DNA of 49,248 nt from a virus. The DNA lies in IMG/VR virus record IMGVR_UViG_3300042398_000914, positions 1 to 49,248 of that record; one strand, written 5' to 3'. A program made the position numbers and the translations under genes. Below, in pieces: positions 1 through 6,682 of this stretch; within the stretch, counting starts at the first letter, position 1, and every line of letters starts with the position of its first letter. The notes beneath the pieces are model-generated. The model worked only from the letters and a program-made list of their open reading frames with translations, made no database searches and had not been told where the DNA came from.

Positions 1-174
1 GTATCCGCCGTCGGTGAAGGCGATCGGGCACATGTGGGCCGGTTTGGCTCCCTGAAACACGCGGTACCAGTCGTCGCCCTCCTTGAGCTGAGTGCGCCGG
101 AAGGCGATCATCTCGTCTCTAGGCAAGCCATACCGGGCTATTATCTCCTTCTCAGTCTGGGTTGTGGGATGCAT
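1..174 (-). CDS. Partial copy of the 156-residue unknown late protein (N-terminal part)
   Basis: This is the first 58 codons of the gene seen complete at 48565-49035, cut by the left edge of the window. It begins with ATG at 174 and overlaps the 3' end of the resolvase gene by 23 bases. It differs from the complete copy at two silent positions, an AGA/CGA arginine codon and a GAC/GAT aspartate codon. It is not a separate gene: the reading frame continues across the circle junction. Confidence 0.9.
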   Translation of the reverse strand, partial: MHPTTQTEKEIIARYGLPRDEMIAFRRTQLKEGDDWYRVFQGAKPAHMCPIAFTDGGY

Positions 175-387
175 ACAAAGCGTCTACGAAGGGTTCATCG
201 ACCCAAGGGGCCGGGCAGATACGCACGCCGACGAACGGCTGCTTGTACCGGCACTTGACCACCTGACCGAACACGATCTGGCAATCGTCATGCCAGAACT
301 TCTCGCGCGTCAGGATATCGCAGACAGTCTTCGGGAGGTTATCCCAGTCCGGTTTGACTGTGTGCGGAAGGGCCTTGGCCTTGTCTC
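1..387. repeat. Terminal overlap, copy 1
   Basis: The first 387 bases recur at the end of the window, starting at 48862, in the same orientation. The copies differ at five places in this copy's coordinates: 115, 120, 179, 194 and 260. The overlap shows that the sequence is a circular or circularly permuted genome of 48,861 bp written with redundant ends. All five differences are silent in the genes they fall in, which points to two natural variants in the sequenced population rather than sequencing errors. A genuine long terminal repeat would normally be identical between ends. Confidence 0.93.
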
Positions 388-646
388 CCTTGTTCAAGGG
401 GAAGGCAAAGGTCAGCCTGAGCCAAAGAGGGCCCTCAAGCGGCTTGTCCGGCCGGTGCCGGCGGACTTGCATGGCGAAGAGCTCTCCCCAATTCTTGATC
501 TTAGACTTGGAGGTCTTGCCGATGAACTGCCGGCCGGCCTTGGTCTTGAGGATACGCAGGTCAGCTTGGTGGGTCGTCCTGATCGGCTCGACGTGCGCGA
601 TGAAGTCGATCCTGAGCGGGTCACGCCCAACAAGCTCGTTTGACAT
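152..646 (-). CDS. rusA: RusA-family Holliday junction resolvase
   Basis: The 164-residue product carries the RusA signature: KPDWDN around residues 98-103 followed by a helix and WHDD at 118-121. The aspartates at 100, 102 and 120/121 match the metal-binding acidic residues of the family. RusA enzymes cut four-way DNA junctions as dimers; phages use them to remove branches from replicated DNA before packaging. An in-frame TTG lies at 682, but it would overlap the divergent gene at 676, so ATG at 646 is preferred. The gene is the first of the minus-strand late unit and leads through the circle junction into the packaging genes, which fits a role in preparing DNA for the terminase. The start codon lies only 29 bases from that of the divergent HTH gene. 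Confidence 0.88.
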   Translation of the reverse strand: MSNELVGRDPLRIDFIAHVEPIRTTHQADLRILKTKAGRQFIGKTSKSKIKNWGELFAMQVRRHRPDKPLEGPLWLRLTFAFPLNKGDKAKALPHTVKPDWDNLPKTVCDILTREKFWHDDCQIVFGQVVKCRYKQPFVGVRICPAPWVDEPFVDALYASHNPD

Positions 647-675
647 GGGCGTGAATGTCGCGACACTCCTGAAGC

Positions 676-1290
676 ATGTCAAACGATAATGGACGGCTGG
701 ATACGAACCCCAGCTCGGATCACAACGCCTCGCGCGTCTCGGACGAGCGCAAGGAGGCCGTCCGGGAGCTCCTGAGGGCCGGCAGGCCTATCGACGAGAT
801 CGCCAAGCTTCAGCGAATGTCGCCCAACAACGTCATGGCCATCAAAAGGTCGATGCCGGAGGCCACGGGCCTGAATGACGAGTTTAAGGCGGCCACAGTC
901 CGGAACCTGAAAAGCTTCGTCCAGCAGGCCAGCCAGAAGCTGGTCGACGAGCTCGACAACCTGCACGTCTCCCAGATCCCTATCGCCATGGGTATCGCCA
1001 TAGACAAGATACAGGCCCTCCAAGACCAACCTCAGGCGGTCGTCGAACACAGATTTTCAATAGACCATGCTTCGCTCGACCGGCTGCTCAAAAGCCGCGG
1101 TGCTGAGCTTAGCCGGGCCAAGGGTGACGTCATAGACGCCAATATCGTGGCCCATAAGCCCGAGGAAACCGCGAAATACCTCGATTGGGCTAAAGACCCG
1201 AGGGGATCTTTTTTGGATATAACGGGTGAGGTTGATAACCCGTCGACCACGCAGCCGAAGGCCGACGATCGACCCCCCCCGCCCCCTTAA
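676..1290 (+). CDS. HTH DNA-binding protein, candidate small terminase or regulator
   Basis: The 204-residue product has a helix-turn-helix-like segment at about residues 25-60 (ELLRAGRPIDEIAKLQRMS and the helix after it). A helical region at 75-120 contains IPIAMGIAIDK, a pattern I know from phage HTH proteins annotated as terminase small subunits or homeodomain-like proteins. The C-terminus is a proline run encoded by 8 C, G, 5 C. The gene is divergent from the resolvase gene and 30 kb away from neither terminase nor early genes in the circle: it lies about 1.6 kb beyond the start of the large terminase gene across the junction. It could recognise DNA for packaging or regulate the divergent transcription. 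No Shine-Dalgarno sequence precedes the ATG. Confidence 0.6.
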   Translation: MSNDNGRLDTNPSSDHNASRVSDERKEAVRELLRAGRPIDEIAKLQRMSPNNVMAIKRSMPEATGLNDEFKAATVRNLKSFVQQASQKLVDELDNLHVSQIPIAMGIAIDKIQALQDQPQAVVEHRFSIDHASLDRLLKSRGAELSRAKGDVIDANIVAHKPEETAKYLDWAKDPRGSFLDITGEVDNPSTTQPKADDRPPPPP

Positions 1291-1517
1291 TCATGACCGG
1301 ACAACACCGGATTTGATTTCGCACAAGATCCATTATGTCTAATCGACACGACAATATGAGCTCAAAGCTCATCATTACGTCGCGCTGATCAGATATCTGG
1401 CCCAAGGGGGCTTGACATGGGGTCGTTCTTTAGGAGGCTACCAGCTAGGGGTCACGCGTCGATTATATCCCTGTCCCTGACCAATACGGCTCACAATCGG
1501 CTCTACCGGTAGTCAGG

Positions 1518-1988
1518 CTAGGCTTGGCCATCAAACGAGCTCCTGAGCTTACCTAGGGGCCTAAAACGATGTGCTGGGAGGATGACCATAGGCTCTATGG
1601 CCTTGGGGTCATCTGGCCGGTCTGATCGGCCGGCTGTGATGAGCTCGGGGTATGGAGCTTGGACTTGGATGAAGCTGACCTGATCGGATGTGGCACAATG
1701 GACGGCTAGGAAGGCTGGGCATGACGTCGTGTCGGCGAGCTCTAGCAGGTAGTCCCACTTGTCCTTGGACAGCCAATAATTGGGCCGGTGCAAGGACCGG
1801 CATTTGATCTCGAGATAAGCATGAGCCATTAGCCGGTCCGACTTATGGTCATGCCTGCATAGCGCGTAGTCGTGCATGGCCAATAGGCCCGACTTGATGG
1901 GCGTGCAATTCCAGCGCATGGCTATGAGCTGGGCTACGCGATGCTCGCGCTCTCTATCTGCGGCCGACTCGTACAATTGGATGGACAT
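1518..1988 (-). CDS. PD-(D/E)XK-like nuclease
   Basis: The product has a nuclease-like pattern: an N-terminal helix with acidic residues (ADREREHRVAQ), an aspartate in HDYAL, then YLEIKCR about 20 residues later. Counted from the start at 1988 these are D40, E60 and K62, matching the D...ExK core of the restriction-endonuclease fold. The enzyme would cut DNA, but I cannot name a subfamily. Two starts are possible, ATG at 2009 or at 1988; I chose 1988 because the bases before it end in TATCAC, like the A/C-rich leaders elsewhere. The gene is alone on this strand, divergent from the next gene with about 30 bases between starts, and convergent with the HTH gene upstream. Its isolation suggests a mobile or independently expressed cargo gene. 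Confidence 0.6.
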   Translation of the reverse strand: MSIQLYESAADREREHRVAQLIAMRWNCTPIKSGLLAMHDYALCRHDHKSDRLMAHAYLEIKCRSLHRPNYWLSKDKWDYLLELADTTSCPAFLAVHCATSDQVSFIQVQAPYPELITAGRSDRPDDPKAIEPMVILPAHRFRPLGKLRSSFDGQA

Positions 1989-2018
1989 GTGATACGATAT
2001 GATCTGCATTGGATTGCC

Positions 2019-2408
2019 ATGACACGCAAACGCAAATCAACCAAGAAACAGAAAATCAAAGCTCGCCTAAGCACGAGCCCGGCTGAACAGCTGGGCAATG
2101 ATGTGCCGACCAAGCATCGCACGTGGTTCGACGACGTGCTCGACAATGAGGCCGGCCTGCACGGCTGCATCTTGCTCGAGCCGCGCGAACAGCTCGACGA
2201 AGCAATCGTGGGCTGGGACATGGATGCGAACCATGTGATCTACAGCTACGAGAAGCTGATCGCCGCATTCTACGAGGCCTTCGATGACGTCGATGAGGAT
2301 GATCGCCTTGAGACGGCCGTAGAGTGGGTGGACTACAACGTGGTCAGGGGCGTGGCCTATATGGGCGAGCGCCGGCCGGTCATAATACGCACCGGCGAGG
2401 ATCGATAA
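2019..2408 (+). CDS. Small conserved phage protein of unknown function
   Basis: The 129-residue product begins with a lysine/arginine-rich stretch (MTRKRKSTKKQK) and continues as an acidic globular domain. The part from LLEPREQLDEAIVGW through YSYEKLI to EWVDYNVVRG resembles a small protein common in many tailed phages, with a loaded 'conserved D-AI-G ... Y-LI ... AVEW--YN' pattern. No function is established for it. The frame is open further upstream to 1941, but that would overlap the divergent nuclease gene, and the basic N-terminus starting at 2019 is more natural. It ends eight bases before the tRNA gene. Confidence 0.65.
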   Translation: MTRKRKSTKKQKIKARLSTSPAEQLGNDVPTKHRTWFDDVLDNEAGLHGCILLEPREQLDEAIVGWDMDANHVIYSYEKLIAAFYEAFDDVDEDDRLETAVEWVDYNVVRGVAYMGERRPVIIRTGEDR

Positions 2409-2416
2409 TATTTCGT

Positions 2417-2492
2417 GGGCCTGTAGCTCAATGGTCAGAGCAGTCCCCTCATAAGGGATTGGTTCTCGGTTCAACCCCGGGCAGGCCCACCA
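2417..2492 (+). tRNA. tRNA with CAU anticodon, probably Ile2 (AUA)
   Basis: A full cloverleaf can be drawn. The acceptor stem is GGGCCTG/CAGGCCC, the anticodon stem GTCCC/GGGAT with loop CTCATAA, and the T arm CTCGG/CCGGG. The discriminator is A and CCA is encoded (2490-2492). Anticodon CAT is shared by initiator Met, elongator Met and the lysidine-modified Ile tRNA that reads AUA. The first base pair is G-C and the GGG/CCC stack of initiators is absent, so it is not the initiator. The G-T pair at the top of the anticodon stem and the TGGT variable loop resemble bacterial Ile2 tRNA. AUA is frequent in the phage's giant gene. Confidence 0.93.
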
Positions 2493-2563
2493 AATAATTA
2501 GTTCAAAGAGCTTGACGTGGGTGGGTAGATGGGTCAAAACACTTGTCTCACCCAACACCACAC

Positions 2564-2782
2564 ATGAGAACCGCAGCAGAAATAAAGGTGCGCGACGCAA
2601 TGTTCGCCATCATCCACGAAGCCACTCACAAGATCGAGAGCGCCGAGACCGGAGGCACGATCGACCCGGACGCAAGCGTTCAGGCCAACATCCGGCGCAA
2701 GGAGCGCGTGATCAGCTTCAACAAGTCCATCATCGAGGATACGCGCGTCATGCTCGCCAAGCTCGACCTTCTCACCCGATAA
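2564..2782 (+). CDS. Small unknown early protein, helical
   Basis: This 72-residue protein is predicted to be mostly alpha-helical (RTAAEIKVRDAMFAIIHEATH, then RRKERVISFNKSIIEDTRVM) and has no motif I recognise. The HEATH pentapeptide formally fits HExxH, but there is nothing else of a metallopeptidase in so short a protein. A TTG lies in frame at 2543; the ATG at 2564 is chosen because it follows the leader CTCACCCAACACCACAC, nearly identical to the leader of the gene at 6683. It is the first gene after the tRNA and probably opens the early operon that runs to 6617. Confidence 0.6.
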   Translation: MRTAAEIKVRDAMFAIIHEATHKIESAETGGTIDPDASVQANIRRKERVISFNKSIIEDTRVMLAKLDLLTR

Positions 2783-2787
2783 CCAAC

Positions 2788-3192
2788 ATGTCCAAATACG
2801 AATACACCATCATGATCGCCGACGAGGTCGTCGACACCCGCAAGAGCAACCGGGAATACGAGTTCGCCATCGCCTGCATGCGCGGCCCGAAGTGGCGCGC
2901 GGCCAAGCTCAAGGAGCTCGAGGAACAGCTCACCAAGATCGGCGCAAAGCTCGCCAACCCGGCTCTCACGCCTAGGGAGATCGAAGAGTACCAGAAGTAC
3001 GCCACGTCGCTCGGCCTTCGCCACGTCGAGATGCAGGGTTGGAAGGACGATTGGTATGTCGCCGGATACTGCGGCAACATGAGCTTGGCCCAGAAGGCCC
3101 ACGCCAAAGAGTCTAGGTTCGTAGGCGACTGGGGCTGGGACCGCGTGGTCATTCAGCCTGTGCTCAAGCGCGAGATCAAGAAACGCGCATGA
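2788..3192 (+). CDS. Unknown early protein (134 residues)
   Basis: The product has a central charged helical stretch (WRAAKLKELEEQLTKIGAKL, residues 37-56) and an aromatic C-terminal part (GWKDDWYVAGYCG, WGWDRVV). I recognise no family. The start at 2788 follows GATAACCAAC, again A/C-rich and without a Shine-Dalgarno sequence. It lies five bases after the stop of the previous gene, and its own stop overlaps the next start as ATGA at 3189. The tight spacing shows it belongs to the same operon as the recombination and replication genes downstream. Confidence 0.6.
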   Translation: MSKYEYTIMIADEVVDTRKSNREYEFAIACMRGPKWRAAKLKELEEQLTKIGAKLANPALTPREIEEYQKYATSLGLRHVEMQGWKDDWYVAGYCGNMSLAQKAHAKESRFVGDWGWDRVVIQPVLKREIKKRA

Positions 3193-3338
3193 GCGACGAC
3201 AAGCAGAGGCGTGAGCTCTTCGCCGCTTACCGGCAGCTCATGCGTGGCGCGAGCAAGGTAGTCATCGACGGGGTCGAGTATGGCCCGGATGCTGCGCCCA
3301 TGATCCTCGACTGGATCGAAGACCTTACCACCCGATAA
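3189..3338 (+). CDS. Very small unknown protein (49 residues)
   Basis: An open frame of 49 codons starts inside the stop codon of the previous gene (ATGA overlap) and ends eight bases before the next start. It reads MSDDKQRRELFAAYRQL through VVIDGVEYGPDAAPM to DWIEDLTTR. It fills the gap between two genes exactly, has no competing frame and shares the C/G-ending codon choice of its neighbours, which is good support for a real gene. No function can be assigned. Confidence 0.6.
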   Translation: MSDDKQRRELFAAYRQLMRGASKVVIDGVEYGPDAAPMILDWIEDLTTR

Positions 3339-3346
3339 TTCCCACC

Positions 3347-4216
3347 ATGGATACCAACACCAACAACCCGGCGACGCTCAACAGCGAGCTCGCCTTCACC
3401 AAGAACGCGACGATCAAGGTCGACCACATCGAGCTCATCGATCGTGAGAAGTACCGCGGCTACGACGCTGTCAACCAGAGCCTCATCAAGAAGGTGCTCG
3501 AGCACGGCATGCATGCCGGCTGTCGCATCTACGCTGAGAACGAGCTCACGGATGATATCGTGCTCGGCCGCTACTATCACTCGGTATGCGCGAACGACGA
3601 TCTCACCAAGTCGTACATGATCGTGCCCAAGATCGACAGGCGCACCACGGCCGGCAAGGCCGAGTGGGCCCGCGTCGAGGAGCTCAGCAGATCCCAGAAC
3701 CTCACGCCTGTGCCCGAGCACATCGCTCATAAAGCCCATGGCCTTGCGATCGATGCCTTCAAGCTCATGCGTGCTCTCAATCCGGCCGGCGGAGCCAAGC
3801 CTGAATACGAGCTCAGCCTTGCTGCCCACGTTACTGTCAGCGACGGGGAGACCACGATCAAGGGCTTCCAGATCAAGGGGCAGCTCGATTACGTCGAGGT
3901 GCTCAACTCCGGCAAGGTGTTCGTCGGCGATTACAAGACCGCGCCTCAATGCACCGAGGTGGCTGTGCGTCGCAAGTCGCGTGACAGCAACTGGCCGCTT
4001 CAGGCGTTCACCTACACGTTGCTCGCGTCCGCGCATTACAACATGCCGGCCGAGTGCACCTACGTCGTGAGCTCCAAGGATCACCTCACGCACAGGGCTT
4101 ATGATATCAGCCAAGCCACGCTCGACGACGGCAAGCGCGCGCTCATCCAAGGCATCTACCGCATGCACTTCCAGACCGGCCCGGACGAGTCCTACCTCTG
4201 GCGCACCTCGCTCTGA
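3347..4216 (+). CDS. RecE-like PD-(D/E)XK exonuclease
   Basis: The 289-residue product matches the pattern of phage RecE/exodeoxyribonuclease VIII-like nucleases (DUF3799 type). It has GRYYHSV with H78, then KGQLDYV with D181, VGDYKTA with D195 and K197, and a following QAFTYTLLA helix with Q219 and Y223. In this fold the D...DxK residues bind the metal and the Q/Y helix packs on the active site. Such enzymes resect one strand of double-stranded ends and work with an annealing protein; the ERF protein at 8380 is the likely partner. The start follows TAATTCCCACC, identical to the leader at 8369-8379. Its stop overlaps the next start (TGATG). All 15 isoleucines use ATC, in contrast to the giant late gene. 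Confidence 0.82.
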   Translation: MDTNTNNPATLNSELAFTKNATIKVDHIELIDREKYRGYDAVNQSLIKKVLEHGMHAGCRIYAENELTDDIVLGRYYHSVCANDDLTKSYMIVPKIDRRTTAGKAEWARVEELSRSQNLTPVPEHIAHKAHGLAIDAFKLMRALNPAGGAKPEYELSLAAHVTVSDGETTIKGFQIKGQLDYVEVLNSGKVFVGDYKTAPQCTEVAVRRKSRDSNWPLQAFTYTLLASAHYNMPAECTYVVSSKDHLTHRAYDISQATLDDGKRALIQGIYRMHFQTGPDESYLWRTSL

Positions 4217-4440
4217 TGTTCGACCATATCAACAGGCTCGGCTTCGACGCGTGGGCTGACAGCAAGCTCGTCGACGCCATCGAGAACACGCCCTTCATCA
4301 TGCAGGGCGAAGGCAACATCACCTACGAACACGACGACGTCACCATCAGGCTCGATTGGAAGCCTGATGGCTATGTCGCCAGCATCCGGGCGCACACGCC
4401 TGATGGCTGGAAGGAGCGCTCTACCAGCTACAAGCGATGA
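4216..4440 (+). CDS. Small unknown protein (74 residues)
   Basis: The start shares a base with the stop of the exonuclease gene and its own stop overlaps the next start as ATGA. The sequence is a mixed alpha/beta pattern (FDHINRLGFDAWADSKLVDAI, then YEHDDVTIRLDWKPDGYVA). I recognise no family. The coupling to the nuclease gene suggests a role in the same DNA-processing step, but this is inference from position only. Confidence 0.58.
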   Translation: MFDHINRLGFDAWADSKLVDAIENTPFIMQGEGNITYEHDDVTIRLDWKPDGYVASIRAHTPDGWKERSTSYKR

Positions 4441-4667
4441 GTGAACTCGCAGCACACGAAGGATCCGGCATCCGCTACCGCATGCATCTGAGCGCGCCCA
4501 ATGGGGGCGTAGCCCAGATGGTGCGCAGCCCGGATGGAGACTGGGTCGAGCATGCTGAGTATGAGCGCAAGTGCGTTCAGCTCAGGCATGTGATGGATCT
4601 GGTCGGCGCGCTCATGGTCGAGCTCGACGACACCAAGGCCAAGCTCAAGGAGATCGAACGCAAATGA
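4437..4667 (+). CDS. Small unknown protein with C-terminal coiled coil
   Basis: This 76-residue protein has a short N-terminal part and a helical C-terminus (QLRHVMDLVGALMVELDDTK then AKLKEIERK) that could form a coiled coil and so a dimer. It overlaps both neighbours as ATGA. No function can be assigned. Its place directly before the replication initiator gene may mean it is an accessory factor. Confidence 0.57.
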   Translation: MSELAAHEGSGIRYRMHLSAPNGGVAQMVRSPDGDWVEHAEYERKCVQLRHVMDLVGALMVELDDTKAKLKEIERK

Positions 4668-5317
4668 GCGACCTTCCGTTCAAGGGGGTCTGGATACCGG
4701 CCAAGGTATTCAGCAACCCCAACATCAGCACGAACGCCAAGTTCCTCTGGAGCATCATCCACATCCTCAGCAATGAGCGCGGATGCTACGCGTCCAGAGC
4801 TACGCTTGCCTCCTATCTGCATTGCACGGACCGCAACGTGCAGATGCTGATCGGCGAGCTGGCTAACGCCGGGTTGATCAGGCGCGACGCGACAGGCGTA
4901 CTCTGGGATATCGTCACGCTCGCCGTTGAGGGTGAAGAAAACTTCACCGGGGGGGTGAAAAATCCTTCAGGGGAGGGGCGAAAGATCCTTCACCCTATAG
5001 ATACAAAGGATAATAATGATAAGATTAAGATACAGACGGAGTACGAACAGGTGATCAAGGCTTGGCCTAAGGACCTGTGGAACGCTTGGTCTGATTACGT
5101 GGCCCTCAGGAAGCAGCGAAAGTGGACAACCAGCCTTAGCTGGCAGCTCAAGCAGGCTAAATACCTGTCCAGCTTCGATCCTAGCGCCGCCATAGACGCG
5201 CTTGAGGTATCCGGCCGCAACGAGTGGCAATCGGTCCATGTGAAGGCAGCCAAGGGCCTCTATGGGCGTCCGGCCAAGCCGGCCCAGTCCGACAATGACC
5301 ACGCCAAAGGCTTCTGA
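4664..5317 (+). CDS. Winged-helix replication initiator (replisome organiser)
   Basis: The 217-residue product has a winged helix at about residues 20-75: a helix with KFLWSIIHILS, a CYASRATLASYL helix, then RNVQMLIGELANAGLIRR. This is the usual N-terminal domain of phage replication organisers. A low-complexity linker (about 88-115) leads to a helical C-terminal domain with WNAWSDYVALRKQRKW and DALEVSGRNEWQSVH, a pattern seen at the C-terminus of such proteins. It would bind the phage origin and recruit the helicase loader encoded at 5476. The start at 4664 overlaps the previous stop (ATGA), which is why longer in-frame starts are rejected. The linker-coding stretch has short runs of G and A unlike the rest of the gene and could be part of an origin, which often lies inside such genes; I see no clear iterons. 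Confidence 0.75.
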   Translation: MSDLPFKGVWIPAKVFSNPNISTNAKFLWSIIHILSNERGCYASRATLASYLHCTDRNVQMLIGELANAGLIRRDATGVLWDIVTLAVEGEENFTGGVKNPSGEGRKILHPIDTKDNNDKIKIQTEYEQVIKAWPKDLWNAWSDYVALRKQRKWTTSLSWQLKQAKYLSSFDPSAAIDALEVSGRNEWQSVHVKAAKGLYGRPAKPAQSDNDHAKGF

Positions 5318-5318
5318 C

Positions 5319-5492
5319 ATGAAACAGATCACCAAGACCAAGTACTTCATGTTGCCTGATGGCTCTGTCGTGCGGCCGCTCAAGCCGCGCGTCAAGGGCA
5401 GCGTCCGGTACTACAACCTGTGCATCGACGGCAGGCTTAAGGCATTCAGCGAGAAGACGATCAGGGAGCTCTACAATGCACCCCGAAGCTAA
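5319..5492 (+). CDS. Small unknown protein (57 residues)
   Basis: It starts one base after the stop of the initiator gene and overlaps the start of the helicase loader gene by 17 bases. The sequence (TKYFMLPDGSVVRPLKP, SVRYYNLCIDGRL, FSEKTIRELY) looks like a small beta-rich domain followed by a helix. I have seen similar short sequences in homing-endonuclease-associated and regulatory phage proteins, but there is no nuclease motif here. Its location between initiator and loader suggests a replication accessory role. Confidence 0.6.
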   Translation: MKQITKTKYFMLPDGSVVRPLKPRVKGSVRYYNLCIDGRLKAFSEKTIRELYNAPRS

Positions 5493-6195
5493 GCCCTGCG
5501 CGAACTGTGGCTCGATGATCGAGCCCAAGTATCTCGAGATCGCCGGCAACGTGATCAAGCTCGCGCCGGCCGAGTACTGCAAGGATGACGCCTGTGTGCT
5601 TGCCGCCGAGGCCATCCGGGCGAAGGAAGAAGGCATCAAGCCCAGCCCCAGCAACACGGATGGATGCCCGGAGCTGTTCAAGGATACTGACCCGAACAGG
5701 CTGACCGACGTGCTGCGCAACGTGGCCCTGCATTGGGATCCGGCCGTCACTAAGAAGTCTCTCATCATCCATGGCGCCACACGTAAGGGCAAGACCCGGT
5801 GCATGTGGTATGTGCGCAACAGGCTCAAGGGCATGAAGCGTCACGTCCGGGTGCTTACGATGTTTGAGCTCGAAGCTGAGCTCGTAAGCGCGTGGGGCAA
5901 GGACAGATGGGATCGCGTGATGCGTGAGCTCGTCGAGTGTGACGTCCTTGGCCTCGATGATCTGGGCAAGGAGAAGATGACCGACCGCATGGCATCCGTG
6001 TTGTTCGCCCTCGTAGATCAGCGCACGCAGGCGTGCAGGCCTACCATCATCACCACCAATCACACGGGCCAGTCCCTGCTTGATAGGTTCCCGGACAAAG
6101 AGATCGGCGCTGCGTTTGTCGCGCGCTTGAAGGACAGGGATCTCTTTGCAAGCGTGGCTGTCGCGCCCGGCGCTGAGACGCCTGAGATGATATGA
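5476..6195 (+). CDS. DnaC-like helicase loader ATPase with zinc finger
   Basis: The 239-residue product has an N-terminal zinc-binding pattern (C8, C11, C35, C40) followed by a DnaC/IstB-type AAA+ ATPase domain. Walker A is GATRKGKT at 100-107, Walker B is VLGLDD at 157-162, and the sensor 1 strand is TIITTNHT at 190-197 with N195. VARLKD near 216-221 fits the conserved arginine region. Such proteins load the host replicative helicase DnaB onto DNA opened by the initiator. Together with the absence of a phage helicase, primase and polymerase, it says the phage replicates with the host replisome. The frame is open upstream to 5359, but ATG 5476 puts the zinc finger at the N-terminus and keeps the overlap with the previous gene short. 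Confidence 0.85.
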   Translation: MHPEAKPCANCGSMIEPKYLEIAGNVIKLAPAEYCKDDACVLAAEAIRAKEEGIKPSPSNTDGCPELFKDTDPNRLTDVLRNVALHWDPAVTKKSLIIHGATRKGKTRCMWYVRNRLKGMKRHVRVLTMFELEAELVSAWGKDRWDRVMRELVECDVLGLDDLGKEKMTDRMASVLFALVDQRTQACRPTIITTNHTGQSLLDRFPDKEIGAAFVARLKDRDLFASVAVAPGAETPEMI

Positions 6196-6617
6196 GGTGG
6201 CTGCTCCTGATGCTTGGCATCATCACCAAGGCCGATCAGCTGGACATCGTGCGTGAGCTCGAGACTGGCATCGTCAAGGACGCCGACGAACATCTGCACA
6301 CATACAGGGGCATGATAATAGCTCGAGGTGCGTATGGACTTTCTAAGGACGCATGGAGCGAGGTGTCTGATCGCCCGTGGACTGACGCCCATTATCCCGA
6401 GCCCGCGCGTCGTGCTTGTGCGCTGTATCTGGAACTTACATACATACGGCTCAAGGCTAAGCTCAACAGGGAGCCCACGTTCGCCGACGTCTATGCCGGA
6501 TACCGCTTCGGAGTGTCCGGATACGTCAAAATGGGGGGTCGGATCTGGTGCACACCCCTCAATTTCCAAAAAAAGATGCTGAAATATCACGTTAAGTATC
6601 AGCGACTTACGAAATAA
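6192..6617 (+). CDS. Possible lysozyme/transglycosylase-fold protein
   Basis: The 141-residue product has ARGAYGLSKDAW near residues 44-55 and then a long helix with ARRACALYLELTYIRL, followed by PTFADVYAGYRFGVSGYVKMGG. The order GAYGLS-W, ALYL helix, then 'T--D-Y-GY--G--GY' resembles the transglycosylase fold, in which a glutamate at the end of the first helix is catalytic; E22 or E24 in VRELETG could serve. The similarity is by eye only. There is a short hydrophobic N-terminus (MRWLLLMLGII) too short for a sure signal peptide. It is the last gene of the first early operon (ATGA overlap with the loader), an unusual place for an endolysin, so it may be something else. Confidence 0.4.
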   Translation: MRWLLLMLGIITKADQLDIVRELETGIVKDADEHLHTYRGMIIARGAYGLSKDAWSEVSDRPWTDAHYPEPARRACALYLELTYIRLKAKLNREPTFADVYAGYRFGVSGYVKMGGRIWCTPLNFQKKMLKYHVKYQRLTK

Positions 6618-6630
6618 TGTTAAATTGGTG

Positions 6631-6661
6631 TTGCACAAGGGTGCACACCTAGGAATAGTAC
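6631..6661 (+). promoter_or_regulatory. Candidate promoter with inverted repeat
   Basis: The gap between 6617 and 6683 carries TTGCAC at 6631, a possible -35, and AT-rich AATAGTA at 6654-6660, a poor -10 at 17-18 bases spacing. Between them is a perfect inverted repeat TGCAC-AAGG-GTGCA (6632-6645) that overlaps the -35 and could bind a dimeric regulator. One of the ribbon-helix-helix-like proteins encoded downstream is an obvious candidate, without direct evidence. It would drive the second plus-strand operon. Confidence 0.3.
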
Positions 6662-6682
6662 GGACCTCACCCAATCACACAC

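Noticed and set aside
1356-1372. Hairpin ATGAGCT-CAA-AGCTCAT between convergent genes as terminator
   Set aside because: No T-run on either side. The 227-base gap 1291-1517 also has a weak CCGG hairpin with ATTTGATTT (1297-1319), too short to call.
1413-1440. TTGACA at 1413 as a promoter
   Set aside because: No -10 element at proper spacing and no gene follows on that strand until 2019.
2417-2492. tRNA genes as phage attachment sites
   Set aside because: No integrase or excision module is present and the tRNAs are complete genes within the early region.
2600-2650. HEATH pentapeptide in the 72-residue early protein as a zinc peptidase motif
   Set aside because: The protein is too short and lacks a third ligand; likely chance.
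3227-4168. Long minus-strand open frame (313 codons)
   Set aside because: It is the shadow of the RecE-like exonuclease gene; the plus-strand frame has the family motifs.
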